Part shown: in pieces, positions 32,740-44,894 of the stretch
Layout: each line of letters opens with the position of its first letter
Position numbering within the stretch: the first letter of the stretch is position 1
Assembly: GCA_003255025.1 (NCBI GenBank)
Contig: QANY01011382.1
Coordinates: forward strand, 558,001 to 622,000
From: Datisca glomerata
Taxonomy: Eukaryota; Streptophyta; Magnoliopsida; Cucurbitales; Datiscaceae
Length of the DNA stretch: 64,000 nucleotides
Reading direction: 5' to 3'
Made by a program: the position numbers and the translations under genes
The notes under the pieces: model-generated
What the model saw: only the letters and a program-made list of their open reading frames with translations
Told to the model about the DNA's origin: nothing
The model's database searches: none

Positions 32740-35434
32740 TGGAATATGATTTGTCATCATAGATACTGGATTCAACAATCATTAACCATGTATGTTCTTC
32801 TTTGCAAATACTTGATTCATTAAGGGAGCTGGTTGATGGCGAGGTCATTTTGAGAGTTGGCAGTGTTGCGCTCGTATCAGCTAAAGCATTAGGAACTGTT
32901 CGTTTCCTTTTGGATATAATTATTTAATTTTGAACGATGTTTATTATATTCTTGGATTTTCGAGAAAATTTATTTCTCTTTCATTTTTGTGAGAACAGTT
33001 ATTCGAAGCTTCTTTTCTTAATAAAGAGTTTATTATTTCTAAGAATGGATACAGTATTTGGTATCTTAAGTTGGGACATATTAATCTAGATAGGTTAAAT
33101 AGATTAAGAAAACATGTTGTTTTGAGAGAACTAAAATTCGAAACTCTTCATGTCTGTGAATCTTGTCTAGAGGTTAAAATGACCAAGAGATCTTTCACAG
33201 GAAAGGGCCAAAGAACCATTTGAGCTAGTACATAGTAATGTTTTTGGACCAATCAATGTTTCTACAGGTGGGTATGAGTGTTTTATCACTTTCATTGATG
33301 ACTACTCAAGATATGCATATAATTACCTAATGCATAGAAAGTCTGAAACTTTTGAAAAGTATAAAGACTTAAAGCTGAAGCTGAAAAGTAAATAGTTAAA
33401 TCATTGAAAACCCTTCGTTTCTATTGAGGTGGTGAATACTAGGAATTAGATTTCAATGATTATTTGTTGGAGTGTGAAATCCTATCCCAACTCATAACAC
33501 CTGGAACACCACAGTAAAATGGTGTTGCGGAATTGAGAAACTGAATCTTATTGAATATGGTTAGGTCGATGTTAACATACTCATCGTTGTCACTTACATT
33601 TTGTGGATATCCACTACACACGGCTACTTACATTTTAAATGTAGTGCTCTCTAAGTCTGTAAGCAAGACACTTTTAGAGTTAAACCACTCATCACTCTTA
33701 TTGAATATGGTTAGGTCGATGTTAAGCTACTCATCACCATCACTTACATTTTAAGGATATGCACTACGCACGACTACTTATATTTTAAATGTAGTGCCCT
33801 CTAAGTATGTAAGCAAGACACCTTTAGAGTTAAGTTATTCATCACTGAACCTTATTGTATATGGTTAAGTCGATGTTAAGCTACTCATCACTGTCACTTA
33901 CATTTTAGGGATATGCACTACACACGGCTACTTATATTTTAAATGTGGCGCCATCTAAGTATGTAAGCAATACGCCTTTAGAGTTATGGAATGGCTCCAA
34001 ACATAGTTTGCGTCATTTCCATATATGGGGTGTTCAACTCATGTTCTTCGACCCAAGACTAGAAAGTTAGATCGAGGTCTGAGGTAGGCATATTCGTTGG
34101 CTACGCTCCAAAGACTAGAGGTGGGTACTTTTATAGTCACAATGATCAAAATGTGTTTCTATCGACAAATATCACTTTCCTTGAACACGACTATATGGAA
34201 AACTACAAACCTCGTAGCCAAGTAGTTCTCAAGAAACTAGCTACTGATGAGATCAAACAACTTTCAATTTCTACTGATAAACGACAAACTAAAGAAACCA
34301 CAATTCCTGTAAAGAAAATCCTGGGGAAACATCGTAGTGGGAGAGCTGTGAGACAACCAGTATGCTACGAACTAGAGGCACATTTCCTAGTGTCAGACAT
34401 TAATAAGGACGATCCATTATCTTATGAAGAAGCAATTAATGATCCTGAAAAGGAGAAATGGCAAGATTCTATGAACCAGGAAATGAAATCTATGTATCTC
34501 AATTCTGTTTGGAAACTTATAGATCCACCTAAAAATGCCAAGCCTATTGGATGTAATGGATATTCAAGAAGAAAATAGGTGCAGATGGGAAAGTATAGAC
34601 TTTCAAGACACGATTGATAACCGAGGGCTATACACAAATTTGCATCCTTTTGTTCATAGCCACTAATTTTGACTATGAGATCTGGAAAATGAACGTCAAG
34701 ACATCTTTTATGAATGACTCTATTGAAGAAAACATTTATATGATGCAACCAGAAGGGTTTGTATCAAAAGGGGCAAAATCAGAAAGTATAGAGGTTGCTT
34801 AAATTTATTTATGGATTAAAGCATGCATCTAGATCTTGAAATCTTACTTTTGATGGATTATAAAGTCTTATGGTTTCGAGTAAAATATTGGTGAAGCATG
34901 TGTTTATAAATACATCATAGATAAGATAGTGATTTTCTTAATTCTTTATGTTGATGATATTCTATTGATTGGGAATGATGTAGAAACTCTGTCAAAGGTA
35001 AAGAAGTGGTTAGCTGAGAAATCTCAAATGAAAGATTTGGGAGAAGCGAGTTATGTTCTAGGTATCCAAATTCTAAAGGATAGAAAGAACAAACTATTGG
35101 CACTTTTTCAGGCATCTTATATTGATAAGGTGCTAGAGAGATTCTCTATGGAGAATTCTAAGAAATGTCACTACCGAACAGACATGGAATTGTCCTCTCT
35201 AAGAAACAATGTCCTAAGACACCTCGGGAGAAAGATGATATGAGAAAGGTTCTCTATGCCTCAGCAATTGGAAGTCTCATGTATGTCATGTTGTGTACGA
35301 GATCAGACATCTGTTACGCAGTGAGAACTGTCAGTCATTATCAATTGAAGCCAGGTTTGAAACATTGGATTGCAGTAAAACGCATTCTTAAGTATCTTAA
35401 AAGAACGAGAAACTATATGCTTGTTTATTCATGA
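32740..35434 (+). pseudogene. Copia pol relic: protease, integrase, reverse transcriptase, RNase H
   Basis: Protease-like LDSTIINHVCSS lies near 32768. Integrase zinc-finger part (LGHINLDRLNRLRKH, CESCLEVKMTKRSF) is near 33070-33200 and the catalytic core (FITFIDDYSRYAYNYLMHRKS) near 33285-33345. The reverse transcriptase is split: KWQDSMNQEMKSMYLNSVW (near 34456), a middle part in other frames, then the YVDDILLIG active-site box (about 34950-34975). RNase H start is ASAIGSLMYVMLCTRSDICY (about 35260-35320). Several stops and frame changes make it non-functional. The integrase portion also carries the triplication at 33547-33990. Confidence 0.88.
33547..33990 (+). repeat. Triplicated ~150-bp integrase segment
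   Basis: Three tandem copies start with CTTATTG(A/T)ATATGGTTA at 33547, 33697 and 33851. Each continues with TCGATGTTAA, CACTTACATTTT, ATTTTAAATGTAG and TTTAGAGTTA. Unit lengths are 150, about 154 and about 140 bp. Copies 2 and 3 resemble each other more than copy 1. An intact Copia integrase would have this part once, so it arose after or during decay of the element. Confidence 0.85.
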
Positions 35435-35934
35435 GGAGACCTGGATCGCACTAGATATACTGAGTAGGAGTCAGATAAGGATGGTCAAATGTTTGTTTGT
35501 AAAACAAAGTAATGACTTTTGTTTTAGAGATTCAGTGATGTGGATGGCTGGGAACATAATCTTACAAGTTTTAGAATTCAAGTTTTCCTAGCGGATTGTA
35601 TATTGGTTCCATTAAGTGTTAATTTTAAAGCTGAATTGTTATTGAGCTCAAATTTATATAAGATTATAAATTAGCCATTCACTAGTGGATTGATGGTACT
35701 TAAGGATCAAAAGGTATTTAGAGGGGTAAAATGATAATTTTGACCATCTCTTATTTACAAACCACTAATTGGAGGACATAACTACATGAAATGATTATAT
35801 CAGTGAACTACATGAGAATACTCTGTAAATACATTCTATAATCATCAAGAGTTCAATACTATATTTATAGTGGAGGAATAATGGAACTAATAAATAAGAT
35901 TATTTAATTAAAAAGTTTAATTAATAATCTGATT

Positions 35935-37227
35935 TATTGGAGTTTGAGATTATAGGTTAATGGTCATTAAGTCACCTATATACTACGCAGTCTATGATGT
36001 GATATTTTAGGACATCAGAAAAGGACTGACTTGCAAAGAAATTTTAATTCTAGGGTAAGTATATAATTATGAGATAATTATGTATGATTAATTAATTAAT
36101 TTAATTATATATTATATATATAATTTTCTGAAATTATATATATAAATAATTATCGATTATTTTTTTGATTATCGATAAGTGAGAAAGAAATGTAATTAAA
36201 TAATTAAATTTTTATTAGATAATAATTTCAATCAACTAAATCTGTTATTTCTGAAATCATATAATTTAGTTGAGGGATAAGTAGATATGTTAATCTTGAA
36301 TTAACAAATATCTAGATATTTATCTGATTAAAATAAATATTTAATTTAAAGTATTTGCCATGTCTCGATCAATGATTAGAAATCACAGATCACCGTGAAC
36401 TGTTGTAGTGCCACGTGACACTACAGTAGTAGGCGTGTAACACTACAGTGTCACCCGACACTACAATGTGGCATGGCAGACACTGTCGTGAGGCACTGTG
36501 ATTGTTAACGCCAACTGCAGTGCGGTGTGGCACTGCAGTTATGCATAGTTACAATGGGTCCCAAGCAATTGACAATTTTATAATTAAATATTATTTCAGT
36601 TTATCCCAAAATATTTGATATGTCATTATCTATAAAATATACAGATATTATTCTAATGACGTCACTAGATAGAGGAGTTGATTAAATCATCAGTTCATCA
36701 AGAATTGAAGTGAGAACAAAGTTAGAGTCAGGGCAATTTTTCTATGTGATTAAAAGTTAATCAAATCTCTAATAGAATTATCATCGCGTTCTTTTAGACA
36801 ATCGTCTCACTAAAGTTCTTCTTAGTAAATTTTTAGATCTCACGTGTTGAGTACATCTAGAAACAGAAAAAGTGTCTTGTAATATTTTACGTGTTCACAC
36901 ACGTCCTGGTGCGTTGATAATTGACTTAGAAGATCTTAGTATGAATCTCGGAGTCTACTGATCATGGGAACAGTTTTGTGGGACGGAGGATCGATAAGTT
37001 TCACAAGGACCTTGATATAGACTAAAAGAGGTATATGATCCGTAACATTATATATTGCAGATTTAATGTATAAATATATAATGGATCCTGATTGAAAAGA
37101 ATTTTCAATAAAAGTTTTTAATTTTTGAAAATCGTTGCGTTGCGTTTGTTTTCTTTTTATAAAAAAATATTCGTTTTTATTAATTTTTTAAAATGCACCC
37201 ATTGCGCCTACGCCACATTTTCCAACA
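35935..37227 (+). repeat. 3' LTR of the Copia element (5' part missing)
   Basis: Pairs with about 28615-29883 of the 5' LTR through GGTTAATG, TATACTACGCAGTCTA, the AATTAATTAATT run, the GC-rich CACTACAGTG repeats (36400-36545) and the closing GTTGCGTTTG. Many substitutions and small indels separate the two copies. I cannot align the first ~330 bp of the 5' LTR here. Confidence 0.82.
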
Positions 37228-38708
37228 GCACCTACATGGCATGACGAGACCAATGTAGGATAATAGCGAATATATTTATAAGGGACGACCTTAAAAATTA
37301 AGGCGGTGTGCTCAATGGTTATGCTTGTAAGGGGACGTCCAGAAACTTATAAAGGTAGCGAGCCAACTGTTGAATTATAGGTTACGTGTTGTAACCCACA
37401 TTTGAGTTCAGTGACAAAGACTCGAAGGCTACTCCTTGCCTGGTGTAGATGCAAGGTGTGACGTGGATGAGTGCGAGAGCGATCTAATCCTTAGCAAGTG
37501 ACAGGAACACCGCCTGAAAACGTCAAAGAGGACGTCAAGAGGTGAAATGAGAGCACTCTAAACACTTAAGAGTGGTGATAAAATATTTTCTCTCTAGAAG
37601 TGGGAGCTTCTCTCTCTAACATTTTTTTTGCTCGAAAATGAAGGAGAGCCCTCCTTTTATTGGTGACAAAAAGGAGGGGGGACCATTGCAACTAATCCCT
37701 TGATTAGTTACAATCTCCCCAATCCAAACTCACCACCTGAGCTAATTGATCACGTTTAGGTGGATAAGAAGAGGATCTCACATGTGGCAACCAGATGGCG
37801 CCACGTGGCTCTTGTGGACTTACCATGATCTAGAGGGAATATGCCTAGCCAATGGGGCTCAATGACAGTATTCGCCCAAAGCCTTCTCTAAAATGGATCT
37901 TTCAGGACCAAACCCCCTCCTCAAGGTAGGAGGGTAGCACACCCTCAATGTTCAGAGTGATCATACTAGAAGAGGTATGTCCTTTCCAATATGACGTAGC
38001 CTTTCCCCTAATCCTACCAGTCCATAGGCTCACAAGCGTTCATACGTGACCATACATCCACCCAAGTCTTTGTCACTTGACTTGATGGTTTGTGATGTGA
38101 TGACTCGTTGTGATAGCAGAGTGATACGCCTTGTCTGAAGTACATCGTTATTATCTTCGAGTTGCATTACGAAGGGTGATCTAGGCACCTACATGGTACA
38201 TCCATGAGGGTGATATCAATGGTGTTACTATGATGATGACATCAATGGTGTTACCATGGGGGTGATATCAATAGTGCTGCCATGAGGGCGTCCCCATCTG
38301 TACCTTAGTAGTGACACCCCATTGGGTGCACCTCGTTGGTGGCACCCCAATGGGTGCGCCTCACTGGCGGCACTCCATGGTGCGCCTCAGCAGCAACACT
38401 CCACGGTGTATCCTTGGGGGAGAAACCCTTGATACATCATAAGAGTTGCGCTTCATAGGGAGTCAACGTTGAGGTCACGAACCCTCAGTGCATTAGGCCA
38501 GATTGTGATGCATAGATGACAACAATGGAGAATAGAGAGACAAAGCAGTCCGTGAATCTCAAAACAGCAAGCTTTTCTAGATATGATTTTTCTTAAAAAA
38601 AACTTCAGATTTGAAAATCCAGATCTGAATCTGAAAAATGGAGAACTCTTCCATAGTCCTCCACAATGGCCCTCTTCTGACAGACCACTCCCTAGTAGAG
38701 TCGTCATT
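37228..38708. repeat. Repeat-derived DNA, LTR-like in minus orientation
   Basis: No gene is supported. Read on the minus strand, 37290-38060 resembles an LTR with CAATAAAAGG, a GAGAGAGAAGCTCC leader and CACGTGGC boxes. The stretch 38220-38460 contains short imperfect repeats (TGGTGTTACCATG and GGCACCCCA-TGGGTGCGCC words). No partner LTR or coding domain was found, so classification stays open. Confidence 0.35.
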
Positions 38709-41700
38709 ATTTTAGGGATGGATTACAAACCGGATCGGTTACATAAATGTCTAGTCATCGGAGAAGCCTTGGGAATGTGGAGGTCTAGCGTGAAGGAAAT
38801 AATGAGCATTCTCAGCAACCTAGACAGTGATAACCACTAGTAAGCATACCTCATTGGGGTTGCCAATGAGGTATTAGTCATGGTGCCAGCTATGGTGATT
38901 TTTTATATGAAGTTTGATGAGTGAGTGAGAGAGAGTGTGAGCTAGAAGTGTTTGTCTAAATGTAAAATATATAGCCCCCTCCATAGGAGTGTTAAGCCCA
39001 TTTATATAGAAAGTGAGGGGTAAACTCTATTTTATGATGGCCATGAATTATTGTCAAGCGTATCTAATGACCAACGTATAGGACACTGTCACGTGTCCCT
39101 AGGAGTGTTAAGCCCATTTGAGAATATGATACCAAAGGCTGAAATACTAAGAAAATAAGTATGAATGTGTGTATACTACGAAGCACGAAGGCGAGTACAC
39201 AACAAATCTCAAGGCTGGGTACACTACAAACATCTAAAGGTGGGAATACTATAAAAACTCAATGGCAACTATCTCCATAGTCATGTTTCTGAATTGGGCA
39301 CCTTCCTTTTTCCTACATGTGATACCAAGGCAAATTTTCCTACCTGTGACGCCTACATGTGGTACCGAGGTAGATTTTCCTGAATGTAAAGCTGAGGTGA
39401 ATTTGTCCAGATGTAAAACCGAGGCGGGCTTGCCTGAGTACAAGGAGATTACACTGTAAAGAGAATGTAGTGGATAGTAAGAAAGTCAACTACTCCAAAG
39501 CCATTCTGACCTGATTAAGTAATGTAAAAAAATGCAATGGAAGGCTAGGATGTCACTAGCTCCAAAATCATTATAGTGCACTAAGAGTATCGTCACGGCA
39601 AAACACTTGACATACTTGAAACATATATGAGAGCGTGCAACTCTGTCCCATTTGCTCATCACCAACTATTATGGCAGTCATCGCAGTGCCTCATAGCATG
39701 TTTATCTCTATGGACGCTCACATGTATAGTTGATTTCATACTTCAGAACAATGAAAACATGATGACACTTTCATGATACTAAACATTGATAAACCTTCAG
39801 AACGAGAAGTGCATGCGGCATATTGAACAGTCAAGTTTTCATCATCCAAGGTGTCGCCTTACTCTTATGTCCCAGTATTGTCGTTGAGAACATATTAGGT
39901 TCTTGAAAAAAAATTATTATTATATGGGCTTCAAAGCCGCCTGATTCCTCAGAGATCATTATGAAAAGTGCTTTCGGCTGCTTGTAAGTGCGTCAGCAAT
40001 ACCACATAGAGGAAATGTTTTTATGTTGGTTCTGCATACTCATGGTAACATGAAATAACCATGTCTGGTGCCTCAAGTAGAGTATTTCAGGTCAATTACT
40101 GCCTCGGTGACAACAAAATCACCTTAACAGGCGGGTTGATGATTCACCGCTAAGTGCACTCTAGGTAAGGACAAAATTACTACAAGGAGTGACTTAGCAC
40201 TGAGCAAGTAAAGGCAAAACTTAGCCGTCGTCACGAAGTCTCCTTCAAAAGCAGAACTTGGCCGTTGAAACATGATTTATTAAAAGGTTAGAATTTGTTG
40301 AAATTTTTAAGCAAGTTGGTAGGCATTTCGTCGTTAGGCCAACACATGAAAATGAATATATGATCCTTAAAATGTGCCCATGATGGGTGATTTAAATGTT
40401 CACACATATATGTGCCTTCTTAGGTGATTTTATTTTATTTTCATGTATATATGTGCCTTCTTAGGCAATATCATGCTAGTTTCTGCGTATATGCGCCTTC
40501 AAAAGATGAATCGTCTGAGGATGACACTTTAGATGCGTATCTGCCCTGGTTAGTTTTCTTTTGGGTAATATGTTGCCTTGATGTTATGCGGTGTTGTTCA
40601 AGGTCTTAATTAGTTAAACTCCTCTATGGTGAGTTCTTCTTGATCAGTTCTCCCAGATCTTTGATATAAAAAAGTGATGGTACGTTTATTTTATACTCTG
40701 ATGAACTATCTCTAGTAATGATTGAATATGAACATATAATTGAGTTTTATTTGTCATATACGAGCATGATATAAGTAAAGAATATCACTTGACTATGTTC
40801 ACTTGTCATGACACCAGACTCTTTATTGAGAAAAGCTCATCGTAGCCAACTACTTCTTGCATCTCTTATTAGAGGCTGAATGAAAATAATTGATACATCA
40901 TCAGATCCAACTGGGTACTACAACAATGAAGATGATCTTACATGACTGATTCAGTGAAGAAACATTCATCATCACAATTTAACATCTCACAATTCAGTGG
41001 CTCATCAAGTAAGAACACAACATACAATGGCTATGTACAAGTTCAACTGCTATGAATTTCAACTTGCACATGAGGCTAATGTTTATATATGGATTTCTGC
41101 CCCTGACATACCCGCTGGGTCCACCCGCCCCAGTTGGACCCCTATGATTATTTACCCGTAACTCTCAAGTCAAGTGATAAGACTTGAAAAGACTGTTACC
41201 GTCTTGGAAATGAATTGGAGGCATATGGCTTGGTCGGATTAAGATGAGATTCGTTTATGTCGGTTTGCCACCACAACCTCCTCAGTAGGCTTTAGACGTG
41301 TTGTCCTCTTATTGAGGATGAACCTAGAGACATGTGGCAGCATTATGTTCGTTGACCTCTACATACACTTGACAATCATTCATTGGCCATCATAAAATAG
41401 GGTTGACCCCTCATTTTCTTCATAAATGGGACTAGATATTTCTTATAGATGGACACATATTTATGGAGCTCACTCTCTCCCTCTCATTAAGCTTCACATG
41501 ACAAATCACCATAGCTAACACCATGATGATTACCTCATTGGCAACCTCAATAAGGTGCGTTTACTGGCGGTTGTCACTGTTTAAGCCACTAAGGATGCTC
41601 ATCATTTCCTCCACGCTAGACCACCACGTTCCTAAAGCTTTTTCAATGATTAGTCGACTCTCTATTCATATATCCGATCTGTCTAATCCGAATCAAAATC

Positions 41701-41712
41701 TATCCCCTAAAC
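38709..41712. repeat. Large inverted repeat: ~390-bp arms around 2.2 kb
   Basis: The left arm (about 38709-39101) matches the reverse complement of the right arm (about 41319-41712). Shared words include GGTCTAGCGTG, ATGAGCAT, GGTTGCCAATGAGGTA, TAGCTATGGTGATTT, TATTTTATGATGGCCA and ATTGTCAAG. Identity looks like roughly three quarters. The loop has no recognisable protein domain; it holds a ~27-bp minisatellite (39328-39450). Either a long-terminal-inverted-repeat element or two solo LTR-like copies in opposite orientation. No target duplication was found. Confidence 0.6.
39328..39450. repeat. ~27-bp minisatellite
   Basis: About four diverged units of a GAGGTAGATTTTCCTGAATG-type word (units start near 39366, 39393 and 39420, with a weaker one before). 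It lies inside the loop of the large inverted repeat. Confidence 0.55.
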
Positions 41713-41907
41713 ACCTATGAACAGTCTAAGGGTCGTGGTCTAGTAGGATTAGGACAAATTTATGTTATACGAAGAGAGGAAAACTTCCTCGAAAGGTATG
41801 GTCTCCTTAGGCGCCTTGCAAGATGTGCCGCCTTCGGCCAGGCGGGGGTGGGGGGTAATTCCCCATTGTGTCGCCTTTAGAATTCCATAAGCCAGATGTC
41901 AGTACAC

Positions 41908-42081
41908 AAGCCTTTGGGGATCCCAAAGGCGCGCGTTATAAGGCTCTGCCTTGAGGGACCCCAAAGGCGGGTGTTAGTACACGCCTTTGAGGCAGCCCAA
42001 AGGCGTGCGTTATGGGCTAACCGCCTTTGGGGACCCCAAAGGCGGGTGTTAGTACACACCTTTAGGGAAGCCCAAAGGCTG
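41908..42081. repeat. Tandem array of hairpin-forming ~37-bp units
   Basis: Five units start near 41910, 41948, 41983, 42022 and 42059. Each contains a dyad of the form GCCTTTGGGGA/CCCCAAAGGC; the unit at 42022 is the most perfect. Spacers often carry GTGTTAGTACAC, itself a short dyad. The next ~100 bp upstream (41815-41850) shows a related GCCGCCTTCGGCCAGGCGG dyad. Confidence 0.8.
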
Positions 42082-42560
42082 GCGACAGAGTTCAAGCCTT
42101 TAATTTGTGAGTCGGTTATGTAAGTGCTCGATGCCATGAAGGCACGACTAGTTTAGGGCGTAAAGTATGGTCACATTTTATGAGCGTGTTCCCTATTTGG
42201 CCTCATCTATATAAGAGGGTCCTTAGTATCGTTACTGGGATCATCACTCTCACACTCCTCTAGGTAAAAATCAGAGAATATTTCATACTTTAAGTTCTCT
42301 TCAACCTTATAGCAATAAAGTTATTTTGTCACATTCTTAAGGTTGACTTAAGGTGTTTGTCCTTCATCTTTTCAATCACATCATTCTTACATTCTCAGGC
42401 TTACTTGTCATAGACTAAGCCGCTCATTTCCACATCACATGAAAATTCCTAATCAATTACTATTCTTCTTTCACTTTTATTATTATTTTTTATAAGCCTA
42501 TTCGTGATATGATTTCGTTGATGTGCCAAGACATTTCAGCTAGACGTTCGCACCCTCACC
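42082..42560 (+). repeat. LTR-like segment with TATA and poly(A) signals
   Basis: Contains CTATATAAGAGGG near 42207 and AATAAAG about 105 bp downstream (near 42312), the spacing usual for TATA box and poly(A) signal in a plant LTR. It follows the hairpin array directly. No second copy or primer site is seen, so it may be a solo LTR. Confidence 0.35.
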
Positions 42561-43369
42561 ATCTAACTCGATATAAAATATTATTAATAAAAAAAATTAA
42601 AATCATCAACAACATAGTACAAATACGAAAGAAATAAAAAAGTACTTAAAGGAATATCTGCTACAAACATCATTAAAATAAATGAACAAAAGGTTAGAGC
42701 GATTCACCACCACGTTGAAGTACAATACTGAGACTCCTAGATGCTAAATTTGTAACATGATTACATTCTCATTAAATGTGAGTAATAAGAAAGTACATCT
42801 GAGAGAGAAAACTCAAACATCTATCAAGAGGTGTGAATTTTTCTCACCCCGATAAAACCTGGACTGAACTAAAAATGACTAGTTTGATCAGTTTTAGGTA
42901 TCCGTGATTCAGTTAAGTTCATATTTGTAGAACGGCCGTATATACCTTAAACTTGTTTATACCTTTGTCTATTTCTTTTATTCCTCTCAAAACCAAAACC
43001 TAATTTACCTCAGTCTTAATACAATGAATTCAAAAGCATCAAACCTCTCTTGAAAGAATCGCAACACATCAAAATGGTACCAGCCGTACTTAATAATAGA
43101 AGGATTTGGCAGAAATATGTAAAATTATCCCTCCTAAAAAGATTATTCCGGAATAAATGGGCAATACTTAGGAGAGGTGCTCCTTAGCATCACGACATGT
43201 GGCTCCTCCTTCTTAGTCTTCAGTGAAGATTTTTCAATGTTTTCTCTTAAAGTTCATGTATCAATCCATATTTTTCTTAGCTCCTTCTTGATCACACTTC
43301 TTTTCTTTAGCATCTTAAAGAGCTATTTTTTTAGCTCAAGAGTTGTTTTTATCTTGTATATATTACATA
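42561..43369. other. Spacer, nothing recognised
   Basis: AT-rich DNA without gene, RNA or transposon-end signals that I can support. Confidence 0.4.
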
Positions 43370-43447
43370 TATGGTTCTTGAAAGTTTCTTTTCACTGTGA
43401 AGGCTGCAAGAGGAAAGTCAATAATAAAGCTTTACTAAGCATTGATG
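43370..43447 (+). pseudogene. Heavy-metal-associated (HMA) domain exon fragment, HIPP-like
   Basis: A short stretch reads MVLKVSFHCEGCKRKVNNKA followed by LLSIDG and then GTACTTC, a possible donor. This is the start of an HMA domain with its metal-binding Cys-x-x-Cys pair, as in plant HIPP proteins, many of which have an intron at just this point after the IDG triplet (from memory). The upstream frame (43177-43369) is hydrophobic and unlike a HIPP N-terminus, and I found no downstream exon (expected VYTT-type start). I call it a truncated copy, perhaps carried here by a transposon. Confidence 0.55.
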
Positions 43448-43797
43448 GTACTTCATTTTCTTTTCATTTCCTTCGTTTTCTCGGTACCTAAACATTATGC
43501 TAACTTCCTCTAATTTTTAGGCCGTAGTTCCTCAGATTTGGAGATTTTGTATATGTTTAGAGATCAGGTAAATTTGGAGAACTTTTTATATTATATTGTT
43601 ATATGGAACAATTGGGGATTTTTATATTATATATTTTGTTCAAGCCCTAATTTTAAGAGTTAATTTTTTTAGTATTCATTTCTTAGAGATGCTTGATTCA
43701 GTTTTCATTTCTCTCTGATTTTTATTCTTCATTTACAAACTCAGATTGTCAGATTTCCTTCTATAGAATTTTTTGGGTTTACATACATCCTGTTCAT

Positions 43798-43926
43798 TTT
43801 ATAGGTTCGGTGCGGTTTATATATATTTCACGATTCGGTTCGATTTTCATTGTTGAAAAATCACAGTTGTGATTCGGCTCCTTAAATTTCTCTAAACCGC
43901 ATTGAACCGAACCGATTACAACCCTA
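43798..43926. mobile_element. Possible small MITE remnant with TTCGGT/ACCGAA ends
   Basis: The left side has ATAGGTTCGGTGCGGTTT and the right side AAACCGCATTGAACCGAACC followed by ACAACCCTAT, giving an imperfect inverted repeat of about 130 bp. No clear target duplication. It resembles the ACCGAA-rich hAT-like element at 18332-18699 in word usage only. Confidence 0.35.
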
Positions 43927-44220
43927 TTTGTCACGGTCTCTTTCACATATTTATATCTCATTAATTTTTCCCGTTGAGCAGCTGGCCATGAAGAAGGAAA
44001 CATAGAACCTTTTCCAAAGTAATAGACCAAAATACAGAAGAGACAGTGATAAAGTCCCTTAATCAAGAATTTATCGGTGTCAAATCTAATCGCACGTGAA
44101 TGACCAGATACATCCTGGACGCGGATCAAGCTCACATGTAGATAAAGAAACTCAAAATGACTCAATCTTCTATATGCCCATATATACATATACATATAAA
44201 TATATAAACATATACATATA

Positions 44221-44223
<3 letters not shown>

Positions 44224-44251
<28 letters not shown>
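44224..44251. repeat. (AT)n microsatellite
   Basis: Uninterrupted AT dinucleotides preceded by a degenerate ATATACATATAAAT tract from about 44180. Confidence 0.85.
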
Positions 44252-44894
44252 CATATCATACTACTTTTAAAAAAATATGCGTTCTTGAAATACATTTTTT
44301 GAATAATTCTATCCTATCATAATTTTATTATATCTAAAACTCTCTAGCTTACAACAATTATTTATATAATAGAATGAAATCATTTATTATCACTAGACAA
44401 TTAAAGCCTATAAGTTACATATGAGAGAATGATAACACTACAATTATAAATTTGAATGGTAGAACTATGTAAATAAACTTTTACTAATTGAGTGTAAACT
44501 ATTTGAACATAAACTATGATTAGGAGGTAACTGATAAAATCAAATATGAAGAGAAAATTTGCAATTATATATGTAATTATCATAAATTTAACAAGTTGGA
44601 GCAAACCATTAACTGATTATGAATTTATATAAAACCATTTAAGATCATTTAAATGGTATTAAAATTTTGAAGTATCACAATTATAAAGTCTTTTAATTCA
44701 AAATAGAGACTATAATTTGAGTCACAAGTCCTTACATAATGTTTATATTAACTAATAGAGAAAATTACACTTTTGTGCCTCAAACTATCAAGGGTATTTT
44801 TGGCTTTAATGTTTTTTTTAAAATAAATTCTGAAAATAATTTAGTTTTGAAACTAATTCTAAAACTACGGTAGAAATGACCACGTCGGAATGCG

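Larger units (their letters stand above)
28275..37227 (+). mobile_element. Ty1/Copia LTR retrotransposon, degenerate, with 5-bp target duplication
   Basis: The element starts TGTTGGGGG at 28275 and ends CCAACA at 37227. GCACC lies directly outside each end (28270-28274 and 37228-37232). The 5' LTR is about 1609 bp (to 29883). The 3' LTR is recognisable only from about 35935, so its first ~330 bp are lost or unrecognisable. A weak primer site (AATATCAGAAC, near 29887) follows the 5' LTR. Domain order gag, integrase, reverse transcriptase, RNase H identifies Copia. Stops throughout and clear LTR divergence mark an old, dead insertion of 8953 bp. Confidence 0.92.

Noticed and set aside
32388..32848. 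Minus-strand frames of 96 and 101 codons
   Set aside because: Antisense shadows of the gag Lys-rich and zinc-knuckle region.
28275..37227. Possible intact autonomous retrotransposon
   Set aside because: gag and pol contain many stops and frame changes, the integrase is triplicated and the LTRs are clearly diverged.
41908..42081. CRISPR-like array because of regularly spaced palindromic repeats
   Set aside because: Units are contiguous diverged tandem repeats in plant nuclear DNA with no unique spacers and no cas genes.
41877..42137. Facing 75- and 86-codon frames over the hairpin array
   Set aside because: Both strands are open because the unit is palindromic; repeats explain them fully.
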